Positions 8,285 through 15,512 are shown, counted from the first letter of the stretch. The stretch: DNA of 51,273 nt from Bacillota bacterium (GCA_023437715.1 JAEZFK010000030.1:1-51273), one strand, 5' to 3'. The notes: generated from the sequence alone by a model not told the origin. Numbers and translations: made by a program.

Positions 8285-8845
8285 TTAAGCACAGTCATCC
8301 ATTTCCCCGTCAAGAAAGCCATGTTCCCGGAAACTGTAAAAATTATCTTTTCCAAGAATAATATGGTCTTTCAAGGGGATTCCAAGAATTTTCCCGGCTT
8401 CGACAATCCGCTTTGTAATACATTTATCTTCCCAACTGGGCTCAGGATCTCCAGAGGGGTGGTTATGGAAGCACATGATACAAGCCCCGTTATTGAGAAG
8501 CGTGTGCTTAAATAAAATAGGAATGTCAATTCCGCAGTAATTAATCCCTCCTACCGCCGCGACCTCGACAGCCTGGGGCTCCATCCGGTTATTTAAGGAC
8601 ATAACAAGCATGAGCTCTCTGTCTGCCATATGGCATAAAGGCCTTACGGTTTCCGCCGCCTTTGCTGGGGAAGAAAGGCGACCCATTCCATACAGGCTCC
8701 GGCTCTCCTTTACCATCTCAAGATGAATGACACTTACCCTCTTTTCAGGAATGGGACGCTTCATCATTTCTTTTAATGCTTCATTTGTTTTCTGTCTGAC
8801 CAATGATATTTCCTCCTGTGATTTGCTTTGATGATTTCTTTTCAT
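8285..8845 (-). CDS. radC: RadC-like JAB domain protein, 186 aa
   Basis: The protein carries the JAMM metalloprotease-like motif of the RadC family: a central E, then HNHPSGDPEPSWED, followed by GIPLKDHIILG. Family members are common on mobile elements; an early role in DNA repair was withdrawn and the real function is unresolved. It is shorter than chromosomal RadC (about 225 residues) because it lacks the N-terminal helix-hairpin-helix region, as is usual for element-borne copies. The start overlaps the stop of the preceding membrane-protein gene (ATGA), so translation is probably coupled. It lies between that gene and the recombination nuclease. Confidence 0.9.
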   Translation of the reverse strand: MKRNHQSKSQEEISLVRQKTNEALKEMMKRPIPEKRVSVIHLEMVKESRSLYGMGRLSSPAKAAETVRPLCHMADRELMLVMSLNNRMEPQAVEVAAVGGINYCGIDIPILFKHTLLNNGACIMCFHNHPSGDPEPSWEDKCITKRIVEAGKILGIPLKDHIILGKDNFYSFREHGFLDGEMDDCA

Positions 8846-9213
8846 TTCTTATACAATACTACATATTCACTGCTTATTACTTCCAGCCGGTAGCCGTTTC
8901 GGAGCTGTCTTAAAGTCGATATTCCACTGCCTGCCGCCGCCATAAGCACTGCCGTGGAAGCGGCTGGCGCTCCCATGACAAATGCCGCCGGTGTACCTGC
9001 GACCATGCTCATGGCCGCCGATGTCCCAAATGTTGTTGGGACCGCCAGCAATGCGGCCACCGCAACTGCCAGACAGGCAAGACATACGCACCAGAGAAAC
9101 CGGTCCAGATACCAGATCTTCTTAATCCTTGGCGCCAGCCGGCCTTTTACCCGGATTGTCTCTTCTTCGTTATCAATGGCAGTTCCTAAATCCTGTTCAT
9201 TTTCTACAACCAT
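8842..9213 (-). CDS. Small membrane protein, 123 aa
   Basis: I do not recognise the family. The N-terminal 40 residues are acidic and charged; two very hydrophobic, Ala/Gly-rich stretches follow (LWCVCLACLAVAVAALLA and the AAFVMGAPAASTAVLMAAAG region), so it is probably an inner-membrane protein with two spans. The C-terminus returns to a charged segment ending in VVLYKK. The start at 9213 is chosen because CAGGAGG lies six bases upstream; the longer frame contains this site. It overlaps radC by four bases. The role in the recombination cassette is unknown. Confidence 0.65.
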   Translation of the reverse strand: MVVENEQDLGTAIDNEEETIRVKGRLAPRIKKIWYLDRFLWCVCLACLAVAVAALLAVPTTFGTSAAMSMVAGTPAAFVMGAPAASTAVLMAAAGSGISTLRQLRNGYRLEVISSEYVVLYKK

Positions 9214-9230
9214 GCATATCCTCCTGACAT

Positions 9231-9264
9231 AAAAAAAAGGCATATCCCGCTAAGGATATACCCG
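9231..9264 (-). terminator. Terminator downstream of the DUF932 gene
   Basis: GGCATATCC (9239-9247) and GGATATACC (9254-9262) form a stem with one mismatch; on the minus strand it is followed by eight Ts. It begins about 25 bases after the DUF932 stop codon. The membrane-protein gene downstream would therefore need readthrough or its own promoter. Confidence 0.7.
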
Positions 9265-9289
9265 GCATTCGTTTCTTATTTTCCTGTGG

Positions 9290-10222
9290 TTAAGCGCATT
9301 TCAACAACTCATACGCTTTGTCAATCATGGCGTTCCCATCAACAGTGCGGGAAAACAAACTTTCCTTATAATTGGCCCGTTCCCGTAAGGGCTTGGAATG
9401 GGTTGCAAAGTCTGATACCGCATTTACAAAACGATAGCCGTTTTTTCCTGTGTGCACCAAATCCGGCGCATCAAAATAACGCTGCTTTAAATCTTCTTTC
9501 ATTCGCATAAGATTCTTTTTCTGCTGGTCTGTGGGTTCTTCCATCAATGGGAACAGGGCATCAATGTATTCATACACCTGTCGGTCGGAAACCTTTATTT
9601 TGCAGAGCTGGTCAATGGCCCTTCCTAATTCTCCCATGTACTCACTTGCATAGAACAGAGTGTTACGAGCATCCGACAGTTTTCCATTGATATTCCCGGT
9701 ATGGTTGGTGGACCAGAAACGCTTGGCCGTGGAAAGAGCCAGGTTCAATGTGTTATTACATACCACACGGACCGGTGTCATGGCCGCCTTTATGGAACCC
9801 GAACCATCATGGCTGTTCATGAATACCAGATACGGCTCAATCTCATCACCGGAGATAATATAACGGTGAGGCAGCTTTGCCAGTACCCAAGTACGTCTAC
9901 CCTCCTGCAAACTTCCTGCGGTTTCATATGTAACACCCTCCCCAAGAAGTTCATCCGTAAAGGCAAATGCTTCCTTGTTCTGAACCACCTTATACCGGTT
10001 TGTAACCACTCCTAAAATCTTTTCATCAGAGTCCCGGACATTTGCTAAAAATCCCGGAATCAGACCTCCCTCCGTTGTCTGGATCGGCTTCTGGATCACG
10101 TTCCAATCCAGGCCCGCCAGTATTAACGCCTCTGCTGACGTCGGTGCTTCCTGCACCATAGTCCCCAGCCCATGCCAGGGTTTTTCCCTAGTGTAAAACA
10201 TGCTCTCTACTTCTGCTGCCAT
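9290..10222 (-). CDS. DUF932 phage/plasmid-like protein, 310 aa
   Basis: This belongs to the DUF932 family (phage/plasmid-like protein TIGR03299), widespread on conjugative elements and giant-phage-like plasmids with no known biochemical role. The hallmark is the N-terminus MAAEVESMFYTREKPWHGLG, followed by VQEAPTSAEAL and a WNVIQKP segment; a conserved NSHDGSGSIKAAMTPVRVVC block lies near residues 142-161. The length is normal. AAAGGAGG precedes the ATG. A truncated second copy of the same family lies at 15513-15788, beside the mobilisation genes, suggesting the whole stretch is one element or a recombinant of two. Confidence 0.92.
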   Translation of the reverse strand: MAAEVESMFYTREKPWHGLGTMVQEAPTSAEALILAGLDWNVIQKPIQTTEGGLIPGFLANVRDSDEKILGVVTNRYKVVQNKEAFAFTDELLGEGVTYETAGSLQEGRRTWVLAKLPHRYIISGDEIEPYLVFMNSHDGSGSIKAAMTPVRVVCNNTLNLALSTAKRFWSTNHTGNINGKLSDARNTLFYASEYMGELGRAIDQLCKIKVSDRQVYEYIDALFPLMEEPTDQQKKNLMRMKEDLKQRYFDAPDLVHTGKNGYRFVNAVSDFATHSKPLRERANYKESLFSRTVDGNAMIDKAYELLKCA

Positions 10223-10280
10223 AATAATCTCCTCCTTTATTGGTTGATTTTTGGTTGTTCCCTATGGCCTGGGAACATAA

Positions 10281-10316
10281 AAATGCCCCAGGCTTTTCTG
10301 CCTGGGGTGTCATTTT
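10281..10316 (-). terminator. Terminator after the 24-aa peptide gene
   Basis: CCCCAGGC (10286-10293) and GCCTGGGG (10300-10307) form a perfect 8-bp stem with T-rich flanks on both strands. On the minus strand it follows the stop of the small peptide gene by about 20 bases and precedes the DUF932 gene. Confidence 0.8.
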
Positions 10317-10325
10317 TTCTACCGG

Positions 10326-10400
10326 TTATTCATCCTGGTTTAAAACATCAATAAGCGATAAGATAACCTTTAGAAGGGCCGTGAGAATTTCTTTATACAT
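10326..10400 (-). CDS. Very small hydrophobic peptide, 24 aa
   Basis: A 24-residue reading frame starts MYKEILTALLKVILSLIDVL and ends in an acidic tail. AGGAGG lies eight bases before the ATG and a strong terminator follows about 20 bases after the stop, so it has all the marks of a real gene. One amphipathic or membrane-inserting helix fills nearly the whole peptide. Such genes on mobile elements often encode type I toxins, but no antisense RNA was identified here, so this is only a possibility. It lies upstream of the DUF932 gene on the same strand. Confidence 0.5.
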   Translation of the reverse strand: MYKEILTALLKVILSLIDVLNQDE

Positions 10401-10519
10401 GAAGTTTACCTCCTGAAGTATTCTCACAGTTATAATATCTAATCGAAAAGATAATCCTTTTAAATAGCCTGTTTTCCGCTTAGTTTATCCGAATTTTAAT
10501 TGCCACTACTTTTACATCA

Positions 10520-11791
10520 TTATTGTATATCATAATAACCGTCAATAGGATATTCTAATTTGGAGCTTGAAGTATCAACCCATATATTGATTTTAGTGTA
10601 ATCATTTATATCATCCCATAATGCAATGACATACGCCGGATTCTTTCCATTTGAATCTACTAAATCTCCTTGACAAACATATTTAGAACCGTCATTTCCA
10701 TATACTCCCATAGACCATGCTCCGCCCCCATCATTAGGATATAAAGTATATATGGTCTGATCAAAATTCTTGGTTGTAGAGAATATAAGAACTGGAACTC
10801 CATCTTTAATATCTGCTTTTGCAAACAGACCAGACTCTTCCGAATACCATGTATTACTAAGCTCTTTCCATACCGGGTATTCTTTTAATTCTGGATAGGT
10901 ATTGCTTGTGTTGGGAATATAAACCTCTTCCGGCATATCAGAAGAATCGTCAGGAAGATCCCCGGAAGCTTCTTTTGTGGAATAAACCGCACTTTCTTCA
11001 TCATAATAGCTGTCAGCTTTTGCAGCACCATTGGGATCGAACACATAATCATCTTCCGTTTCTGGAACCGTTGGCGCCGGAGCTGCCGCCTGTGTGCTTC
11101 CAACCTTGTTTGAGAATGAGTTCACTGGAGAAGTATCTGCCGGTACTCCGTTTTTAATCATATAATCAGCTGTTTCAAATATTATATACAATGTAGTCGA
11201 GTATTCGAATTCTGTGGTTGCAGATTGCCCTTCGTACTCTAAATAAGATATATTAAAATAATCGGAATCTTTATCAACCGCAAATTGAACGCATAGGTCA
11301 CCTTTGCCATTTGAGGAGCGTTTTAATTTACCATTATATTCTACATAATAGAGACCTTTTTCTTTGGTCACATACTTCCATCTGCCATTATCACAGATCG
11401 CATCAAACGCTTCTCCATAAGTCATATTAGGATAATTGACTGGTGTTGATTCCTCCACTAACTTGGCAACTACAAATCTGGCCGGAATGATATCTGTAAT
11501 TTTTCCGTCATTAAGAAAATTCCCAATTAGAATAAAAGCTACCAGACCAAGGATTGTATTTCTCCATTCCTTTGCTTTCTTCTTTCCCTCTGGGGTAGAC
11601 TTATCAATTTTCAATCCTTTTAGTTTCTCTGATATCCAACCAACGAATCCATCGACTTTCTTTCCAACATCTTCTGGATCAATGTCCGCTATTTTCTGAC
11701 CGATTGTTTTCTTTTCTTCTCCCTTTTCTTCTTCAGTTTGATTATCTTCCACTTCCTCATTACCATTTAAATCTTTCTCTTCTTCACTCAT
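10520..11791 (-). CDS. Hypothetical membrane-anchored protein, 423 aa
   Basis: I do not recognise the family. The first 30 residues are almost entirely Glu, Asn, Asp and Lys, followed by a basic region and one transmembrane segment at about residues 77-95 (ILGLVAFILIGNFL). The remaining 320 residues would be outside the cell. They contain a proximal folded part (TYGEAFDAICDNGRWKYV), a Pro/Ala/Asp-rich linker near residues 235-300, and a C-terminal beta-rich domain with NTWYSEESGLFAKADIKDG. AGGGAG precedes the ATG. It is monocistronic or leads the run that ends in the terminator near 10300. It may be an element-encoded surface sensor or exclusion protein; this is a guess. Confidence 0.65.
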   Translation of the reverse strand: MSEEEKDLNGNEEVEDNQTEEEKGEEKKTIGQKIADIDPEDVGKKVDGFVGWISEKLKGLKIDKSTPEGKKKAKEWRNTILGLVAFILIGNFLNDGKITDIIPARFVVAKLVEESTPVNYPNMTYGEAFDAICDNGRWKYVTKEKGLYYVEYNGKLKRSSNGKGDLCVQFAVDKDSDYFNISYLEYEGQSATTEFEYSTTLYIIFETADYMIKNGVPADTSPVNSFSNKVGSTQAAAPAPTVPETEDDYVFDPNGAAKADSYYDEESAVYSTKEASGDLPDDSSDMPEEVYIPNTSNTYPELKEYPVWKELSNTWYSEESGLFAKADIKDGVPVLIFSTTKNFDQTIYTLYPNDGGGAWSMGVYGNDGSKYVCQGDLVDSNGKNPAYVIALWDDINDYTKINIWVDTSSSKLEYPIDGYYDIQ

Positions 11792-12134
11792 TGCCTTTTC
11801 TCCCTCTCGTATAGTATTTTAGATGATTTTTGTATTCCCTCTATCATCACTGCTATAATATATAATTCTATTTTTTAACTTTTTAATATCCCAAGCGTAA
11901 AGAAAACATATCTCACCTTTAAATGCGTTTGCAATTATAAAATCCACGTGCTCCGTCACACAGAACCATTAACTAATTCACTTCATTTCCCCTTTTTAAA
12001 ATCTCTTTCCTCTTCACAAATACATAAACCTTTTTTACTTTCTGATATAAAAATTCCCCAGGCAACCGTGCCCGGGGAGACTTTTCTGCCGATTACTTAC
12101 TCATATTCCGAACAACAAAGTTTTTTCAATTACG
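11792..12134. other. Intergenic stretch with terminator and promoter space
   Basis: These 343 bases hold the hairpin at 12056-12077 and an A/T-rich leader for the membrane-anchored protein gene. I see no gene with a credible ribosome site. Confidence 0.6.
12048..12077 (-). terminator. Terminator of the small-gene run
   Basis: CCCC-A-GGCA (12056-12064) and TGCC-C-GGGG (12069-12077) pair apart from one central mismatch; a T run follows on the minus strand. It is the first terminator after the six small genes 13619-12135. Confidence 0.75.
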
Positions 12135-12455
12135 TCAACTGGGTGAATCCCCTCTGTTGTTCATTTCATTCCTAATCAGCCTCTCTGCAATTTGATTCCC
12201 CTGATTCTTCTCATATAATCTTTGTAATTCAGCAGAAGTTTTCTTCTTCAGCTCACGCTCGGTCCTCTCTTCCGCCTTTTCCTGCACATCTTGATAACTG
12301 TCCGAGAATTGCCTCATCCCATCTTCAACCGTGTGAGCTACATCACCAAATGAGACTTTTTTATCTTTTTCTGTTTGCTTTTTCAAAAAGCCGCGCACTC
12401 CAACACCAATAAGCCCAACTATTTCCGAAAATAAATCACCCGAATTTTTACTCAT
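12135..12455 (-). CDS. Hypothetical 106-aa helical protein
   Basis: The N-terminal half has a short hydrophobic, Gly-rich segment (IVGLIGVGVRGFL, residues 12-24), and the rest is charged and helical, with KAEERTERELKKKTSAELQ suggesting a coiled coil. The C-terminus NQIAERLIRNEMNNRG resembles the tail of small hypothetical proteins on Firmicute elements. No known domain was recognised. CGGAGGAAAATAT before the ATG supports the start. It is the last gene in the run of small minus-strand genes and is followed by a terminator. Confidence 0.6.
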   Translation of the reverse strand: MSKNSGDLFSEIVGLIGVGVRGFLKKQTEKDKKVSFGDVAHTVEDGMRQFSDSYQDVQEKAEERTERELKKKTSAELQRLYEKNQGNQIAERLIRNEMNNRGDSPS

Positions 12456-12485
12456 ATATTTTCCTCCGACTTATCCGTATTTTTA

Positions 12486-12656
12486 TTATTCTCGGTCTAT
12501 GACCCCAGTTCCGTTGCACCGATCACACTGTCCCCCGTCTAACGGATCATAACCGGTTCCGTTGCAATCCGGGCACTCTATTTCATCCGATACCTCTGTA
12601 TAATAATAAAACCCTTTGCTTTTTTCCTGCTGTGAATCATCTTTTTTTCTTCGCAT
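12486..12656 (-). CDS. DnaJ-type zinc-finger mini-protein, 56 aa
   Basis: The reading frame encodes a basic start (MRRKKDDSQQEK) followed by two CxxCNGTG repeats (ECPDCNGTGYDP at residues 27-38 and QCDRCNGTGVI at 43-53). This is the CxxCxGxG signature of the DnaJ Cys-rich domain, which binds zinc. With only two of the usual four repeats it would bind one zinc ion. GGGG lies nine bases upstream of the chosen ATG; an in-frame ATG six bases earlier is too close to it. Its neighbours are other tiny Cys-containing proteins. Function is unknown; DNA, RNA or protein binding are all possible. Confidence 0.65.
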   Translation of the reverse strand: MRRKKDDSQQEKSKGFYYYTEVSDEIECPDCNGTGYDPLDGGQCDRCNGTGVIDRE

Positions 12657-12671
12657 TTTCATCTTCCCCTT

Positions 12672-12845
12672 TTAATATCTCTTATTTTTCTCCATTTCCT
12701 TTTCAAACTTCTCTATATTCTTTTTCTGTTGTCTGCTTAGCTGTGGCTCCGGAAGTGAATCGCCATCACTTCTGTCGACATTCTTATCTGTTTTTGGAAA
12801 CTTAGGTTCTGGATACGGCTTCATAAAGCCATTTGAAGATACCAT
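12672..12845 (-). CDS. Small basic hypothetical protein, 57 aa
   Basis: A hydrophilic protein with a Pro/Lys-rich N-terminal half (KPYPEPKFPKTDKN) and a charged helical C-terminus (QQKKNIEKFEKEMEKNKRY). No family was recognised. AGGAGGGAGAAAAAATA before the ATG is a good ribosome site, and its start codon overlaps the stop of the upstream gene by one base (TAATG), which implies translational coupling. It sits in the small-gene run of the element. Confidence 0.55.
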   Translation of the reverse strand: MVSSNGFMKPYPEPKFPKTDKNVDRSDGDSLPEPQLSRQQKKNIEKFEKEMEKNKRY

Positions 12846-13021
12846 TATTTTTTCTCCCTCCTGCCTTTCTCTCTTATAGCGTCCCGATCATAGGAAGGAT
12901 TTCCTTTCAAATCTTGCCTCGCTTGATATTGGGGACAATCAAACATATTGCAAAATTCTGGTCTGTCATCAGCGGCAACACAGGTTGGACCGTGTGCACA
13001 CGACCAATTATCTCTTGCCAT
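12845..13021 (-). CDS. Cys-rich small protein, 58 aa
   Basis: The protein carries four cysteines and a histidine in CAHGPTC and CNMFDCPQY, spaced like a small zinc-binding or redox-active site, followed by a basic tail (REKGRREKK). No family was recognised. The start at 13021 was chosen because GGGAGGG lies eight bases before it; the open frame extends 16 codons further upstream and overlaps the preceding gene. The stop overlaps the next gene's start by one base. Together with the DnaJ-like and zinc-ribbon neighbours it makes a cluster of three putative metal-binding mini-proteins. Confidence 0.55.
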   Translation of the reverse strand: MARDNWSCAHGPTCVAADDRPEFCNMFDCPQYQARQDLKGNPSYDRDAIREKGRREKK

Positions 13022-13040
13022 AACATTATCCCTCCCCCAA

Positions 13041-13400
13041 TTATCCATTTGCCTGTCCATCAAATTCATTTGCCAGAATCCAGCCTATAGTTTCTGTCAA
13101 TCCAGCGGCAGTCGTTGCGTTTATAATATTCCCAGCTATCGGAATCCAGCCAAGCAAGACCTGTGACGCCGTTCTCCCCACAATCGCTGCGGAAGCCGAT
13201 GCTATCGCGGCTTTCGCGGCACTTTCTCCTAAGGTAATATCAAAAACCTTTCCCAACGATATTGTCATTGTTAGCTGAATCGGTGTAAGAATTAAATTGT
13301 CACTTCCCGGAATTTGTGCCAATCCAGCGCCAACACCAGCAGCAGCAGCGCTTGCAGCATGAATTATTGCATGACACTTTACTTTCTCCTCGTCTGTCAT
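13041..13400 (-). CDS. Hydrophobic Gly/Ala-rich protein, DUF697-like, 119 aa
   Basis: The N-terminal segment HAIIHAASAAAAGVGAGLAQIPGSDNLILTPIQLTM and the following ISLGKVF strongly resemble the start of DUF697/YcjF-type membrane-associated domains, often found with GTPases and in mobile elements. Three hydrophobic, small-residue-rich helices follow (AAIASASAAIVG, LLGWIPIAGNIINATTAAG). It may insert into or associate with membranes. The start at 13400 fits GAGG nine bases upstream better than the ATG at 13409, which overlaps that site. It is second in the run after the zinc-ribbon gene, with an 18-base gap. Confidence 0.6.
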   Translation of the reverse strand: MTDEEKVKCHAIIHAASAAAAGVGAGLAQIPGSDNLILTPIQLTMTISLGKVFDITLGESAAKAAIASASAAIVGRTASQVLLGWIPIAGNIINATTAAGLTETIGWILANEFDGQANG

Positions 13401-13418
13401 AAATATCATCCTCTTTCA

Positions 13419-13619
13419 TCATTCGTACCGAGCTCCGCAGCTCCGGCATTTGTTATCAAATACTGTGAACTGACCACAGTTACTGCACTTCTGCCCTTTC
13501 CCCCCTTTTCCGGCGTTCACAGGCAAGATCATTTGATATCCGCATTTAGAACACTGACGTCCACTTGTTGTTTCAAAAAAAGTAAATTTCCCACAATTAG
13601 GACACAATTTTCCTGCCAT
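13419..13619 (-). CDS. Double zinc-ribbon protein, 66 aa
   Basis: Four CxxC pairs are visible: LCPNCGKF, QCSKCGYQ, KCSNCGQF and KCRSCGAR. They form two zinc ribbons joined by a Gly/Lys linker (NAGKGGKGQ). The protein is basic and could bind nucleic acid or a protein partner. AGGTGATGAT precedes the ATG. It is the first gene of the minus-strand run and faces the divergent HTH regulator; the operator-like palindrome at 13653-13682 sits 34 bases upstream of its ATG, so the regulator probably represses this run. Confidence 0.7.
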   Translation of the reverse strand: MAGKLCPNCGKFTFFETTSGRQCSKCGYQMILPVNAGKGGKGQKCSNCGQFTVFDNKCRSCGARYE

Positions 13620-13652
13620 ATCATCACCTCCAATCGCTTACACATATATACA

Positions 13653-13682
13653 TATATATCGTATTTTATTATACGATATATA
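13653..13682. promoter_or_regulatory. Operator palindrome, perfect 12-bp arms
   Basis: TATATATCGTAT (13653-13664) and ATACGATATATA (13671-13682) form a perfect inverted repeat with a 6-base spacer, in the divergent region between the zinc-ribbon gene and the HTH gene. The second arm recurs exactly at 13727-13738. Confidence 0.7.
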
Positions 13683-13726
13683 TAATTATTTTTCAATCAC
13701 TAATAAAGCTATAATCGAAATAAATT

Positions 13727-13738
13727 ATACGATATATA
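13727..13738. promoter_or_regulatory. Second operator half-site at the regulator gene
   Basis: An exact copy of ATACGATATATA overlaps the region just before the HTH gene's ribosome site (TAGGAG). Binding here would block the regulator's own expression, consistent with autoregulation. Confidence 0.6.
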
Positions 13739-13750
13739 GGAGTGCTTGTA

Positions 13751-14086
13751 ATGGAACGACAAAGATCTGAATTTGATGTTTTAGATAGAATCGAAAAAGA
13801 GCGGTTATCAAGGAACTGGTCAGAATATACCCTTGCCAAAAATTCCGGTATAACTCCCTCTACCATCTCGACATGGTATCGCAGAAATCTGCAGCCCTCC
13901 ATATCTTCTATAGAAAAAATATGCAAGGGTCTGGATATGTCTCTTTCTCAATTTTTCTCTTCACCGGAAGATCAATGCGTAAACCTTACCGACAGTCAGC
14001 AGGAAATATTAGATGTATGGAAATATTTAAATGAAGAGCAAAAAGATGCTACGATTAAGATGTTAAAATCGTTTATAGAGAAATAA
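13751..14086 (+). CDS. Cro/CI-type HTH regulator, 111 aa
   Basis: An XRE-family helix-turn-helix lies at about residues 10-65: RIEKERLSRNWSEYTLAKNS, then GITPSTISTWYRR as the recognition helix, and SSIEKICKGLDMSLSQFF as the closing helix. The C-terminal part (LTDSQQEILDVWKYLNEEQKDA) is typical of phage- and ICE-type repressors of this size. TAGGAG eight bases upstream fixes the start at 13751 rather than an in-frame GTG nine bases earlier. It is divergent from the minus-strand small-gene run and flanked by the ATACGATATATA sites, which are its likely operators. Confidence 0.88.
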   Translation: MERQRSEFDVLDRIEKERLSRNWSEYTLAKNSGITPSTISTWYRRNLQPSISSIEKICKGLDMSLSQFFSSPEDQCVNLTDSQQEILDVWKYLNEEQKDATIKMLKSFIEK

Positions 14087-14097
14087 AAATAATTGAA

Positions 14098-14175
14098 AGT
14101 TCTGGGCTATAGTTTTTTTTGTTTAAGAGACTCTCTAAATTCTGTCTTAAAAATGCAGTTCTATAACCCAAAACT
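14098..14175. repeat. 78-bp element with 15-bp imperfect inverted ends
   Basis: AGTTCTGGGCTATAG (14098-14112) and CTATAACCCAAAACT (14161-14175) are complementary at 12 to 13 of 15 positions. An inner AGAG/CTCT hairpin lies near the middle. It could be the shared terminator region of the regulator and relaxase genes or a tiny MITE-like unit. No clear target duplication is visible. Confidence 0.4.
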
Positions 14176-14202
14176 GGTTTAAAATTTATCGTGATAATGG
14201 AT

Positions 14203-14703
14203 TTAGTCCATAAGTTCAAGATCTTCTATAGTCGGCCTGATTTGTGGCACATAATGATATACGATATCTCTCACATACATCTTAAATTCGTTCAATTCTG
14301 GCCACGCCCCACTATACAACTTTCCATCTACATAGCTGACCGTGTTCTGAATCATGTGAATATGTACATGATCCGTATCCGTGTGAACACCAAAGCAAAT
14401 CTGATATCGGTCTCCATAAAATTTAGCGATATCATAAGCCATTCTATATGCAACGTTTACGGTAATCCCCCACTGGGGATCTGGAGAAATTATGATATGC
14501 CTGAGTTGTCTATAATTTCTATCGCTCTTCCCATATGCTCTCTTTACAAATTGCATTTGTTCCAGCATTTTAGCCGGATCATAGGGATCAGTTCCTAGCG
14601 CTCCGATATATCCCTTTGTCTTCTCCGGACAGGTCGCATATACGATTAAATCTCTTAATGCATGATTGTCTGCATATCCGCTTTTTACTTTAACAATGTC
14701 CAT
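14203..14703 (-). CDS. Short relaxase/mobilisation nuclease, 166 aa
   Basis: This resembles MobA/VirD2-type relaxases, which nick DNA at oriT. The three-histidine metal-binding motif is visible in HTDTDHVHIHMIQNTV near residues 117-132, and an RHIIISPDP segment near 68-76 matches the motif preceding it. No obvious catalytic Tyr pattern is visible in the N-terminal motif beyond KSGYADN. At 166 residues it is far shorter than normal (300-600), so it holds only the nuclease domain and may be truncated or a compact type. It overlaps the mobC-like gene by 19 bases, indicating coupled translation. An oriT would be expected upstream of mobC, near 15000, but none was identified. Confidence 0.8.
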   Translation of the reverse strand: MDIVKVKSGYADNHALRDLIVYATCPEKTKGYIGALGTDPYDPAKMLEQMQFVKRAYGKSDRNYRQLRHIIISPDPQWGITVNVAYRMAYDIAKFYGDRYQICFGVHTDTDHVHIHMIQNTVSYVDGKLYSGAWPELNEFKMYVRDIVYHYVPQIRPTIEDLELMD

Positions 14704-14990
14704 ATTTCATTCATCCCTTCCCGTATTTCTTCAATTTTTATTTTTTTTGCTTCGTAAGGTTCATTTTCGTTCTCTTCCATTATCAAAAGTTCATTAAGGC
14801 ATACCTGCGTCTGAGTTATCAGTCGCGCCTTTTCCTCTGGAACTTTTCTTACTCTTGTTCTGGAATTTAAAGCAGCCCTTCTTATGTATTCCGACATAGA
14901 CATACCTGCTTTTTCCGCTTTCTTCTCAAGTTTCTCATCCTCCTCCGGTGTCCAGCGAACCGATCTTGTTATTGTTTTCTCTTTTTTCAT
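14685..14990 (-). CDS. mobC: MobC-like relaxosome protein, 101 aa
   Basis: The N-terminus TRSVRWTPEEDEKLEKKAEKAGMSMSEYIRRAAL is a ribbon-helix-helix domain of the MobC family, which binds oriT and helps the relaxase nick. A helical C-terminal half (LNELLIMEENENEPYEAKKIKIEEI) follows. The size is normal. The relaxase gene overlaps its 3' end, as usual in mobilisation operons. An excisionase-like gene is divergent upstream, and the A/T-rich gap between them (14991-15254) is the best place to look for oriT. Confidence 0.85.
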   Translation of the reverse strand: MKKEKTITRSVRWTPEEDEKLEKKAEKAGMSMSEYIRRAALNSRTRVRKVPEEKARLITQTQVCLNELLIMEENENEPYEAKKIKIEEIREGMNEIWTLLK

Positions 14991-15254
14991 ATAGCATTTT
15001 CTCCTAACTATTTTTTATATATTAGTTAGTTAGATATAGTATTAATTTTAATATTCTTCATCACTCTATTTCCCTTTTGGTATTCATTTCATATTGGATA
15101 GATTTAACTATTCTCTTATATACACAGGATAACGATTTTGTCATACAAAATGTCCCTGCTAAGTGCAGATATTCCCGTCATAAATGATTTAATTTTATCT
15201 TCATCTAACATGCTTATAAAAATACAAAAAATAAATAGCGAAAGGAATTTTCAT

Positions 15255-15443
15255 ATGTTTGAATCCTATGATGATTTAGTTACGATTGAAGATTTATGTA
15301 AAATGCTTGGAATTGGCAAGAATGCTGCCTATGAATTGCTCAAGAGGAAACAGATTAAAGCTTTCCATATTGGCCGTGCCTGGAAGGTGCCAAAGAAAGC
15401 CGTAGAAGAATATATTCTACTAAATGCAAAACTGACAAAATAA
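15255..15443 (+). CDS. Excisionase-type helix-turn-helix protein, 62 aa
   Basis: The protein has a MerR/excisionase HTH: YDDLVTIEDLCKMLGIGKNAAYELLKRK and then QIKAFHIGRAWKVPKKAVEEYI, matching the SinI/excisionase family DNA-binding domain (HTH_17). Such proteins direct excision of integrative elements or act as small regulators. The start at 15255 was chosen because AAAGGAA lies about eight bases upstream and the HTH begins right after it; the open frame runs on upstream without support. No integrase gene is present in the window, so the element is incomplete or its integrase lies elsewhere. Confidence 0.85.
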   Translation: MFESYDDLVTIEDLCKMLGIGKNAAYELLKRKQIKAFHIGRAWKVPKKAVEEYILLNAKLTK

Positions 15444-15512
15444 TTTCACAATTTGTAATAGCAATTTTTATGACATATATAATACAAGAGCCGAATACAT
15501 TTTCTAGACATC

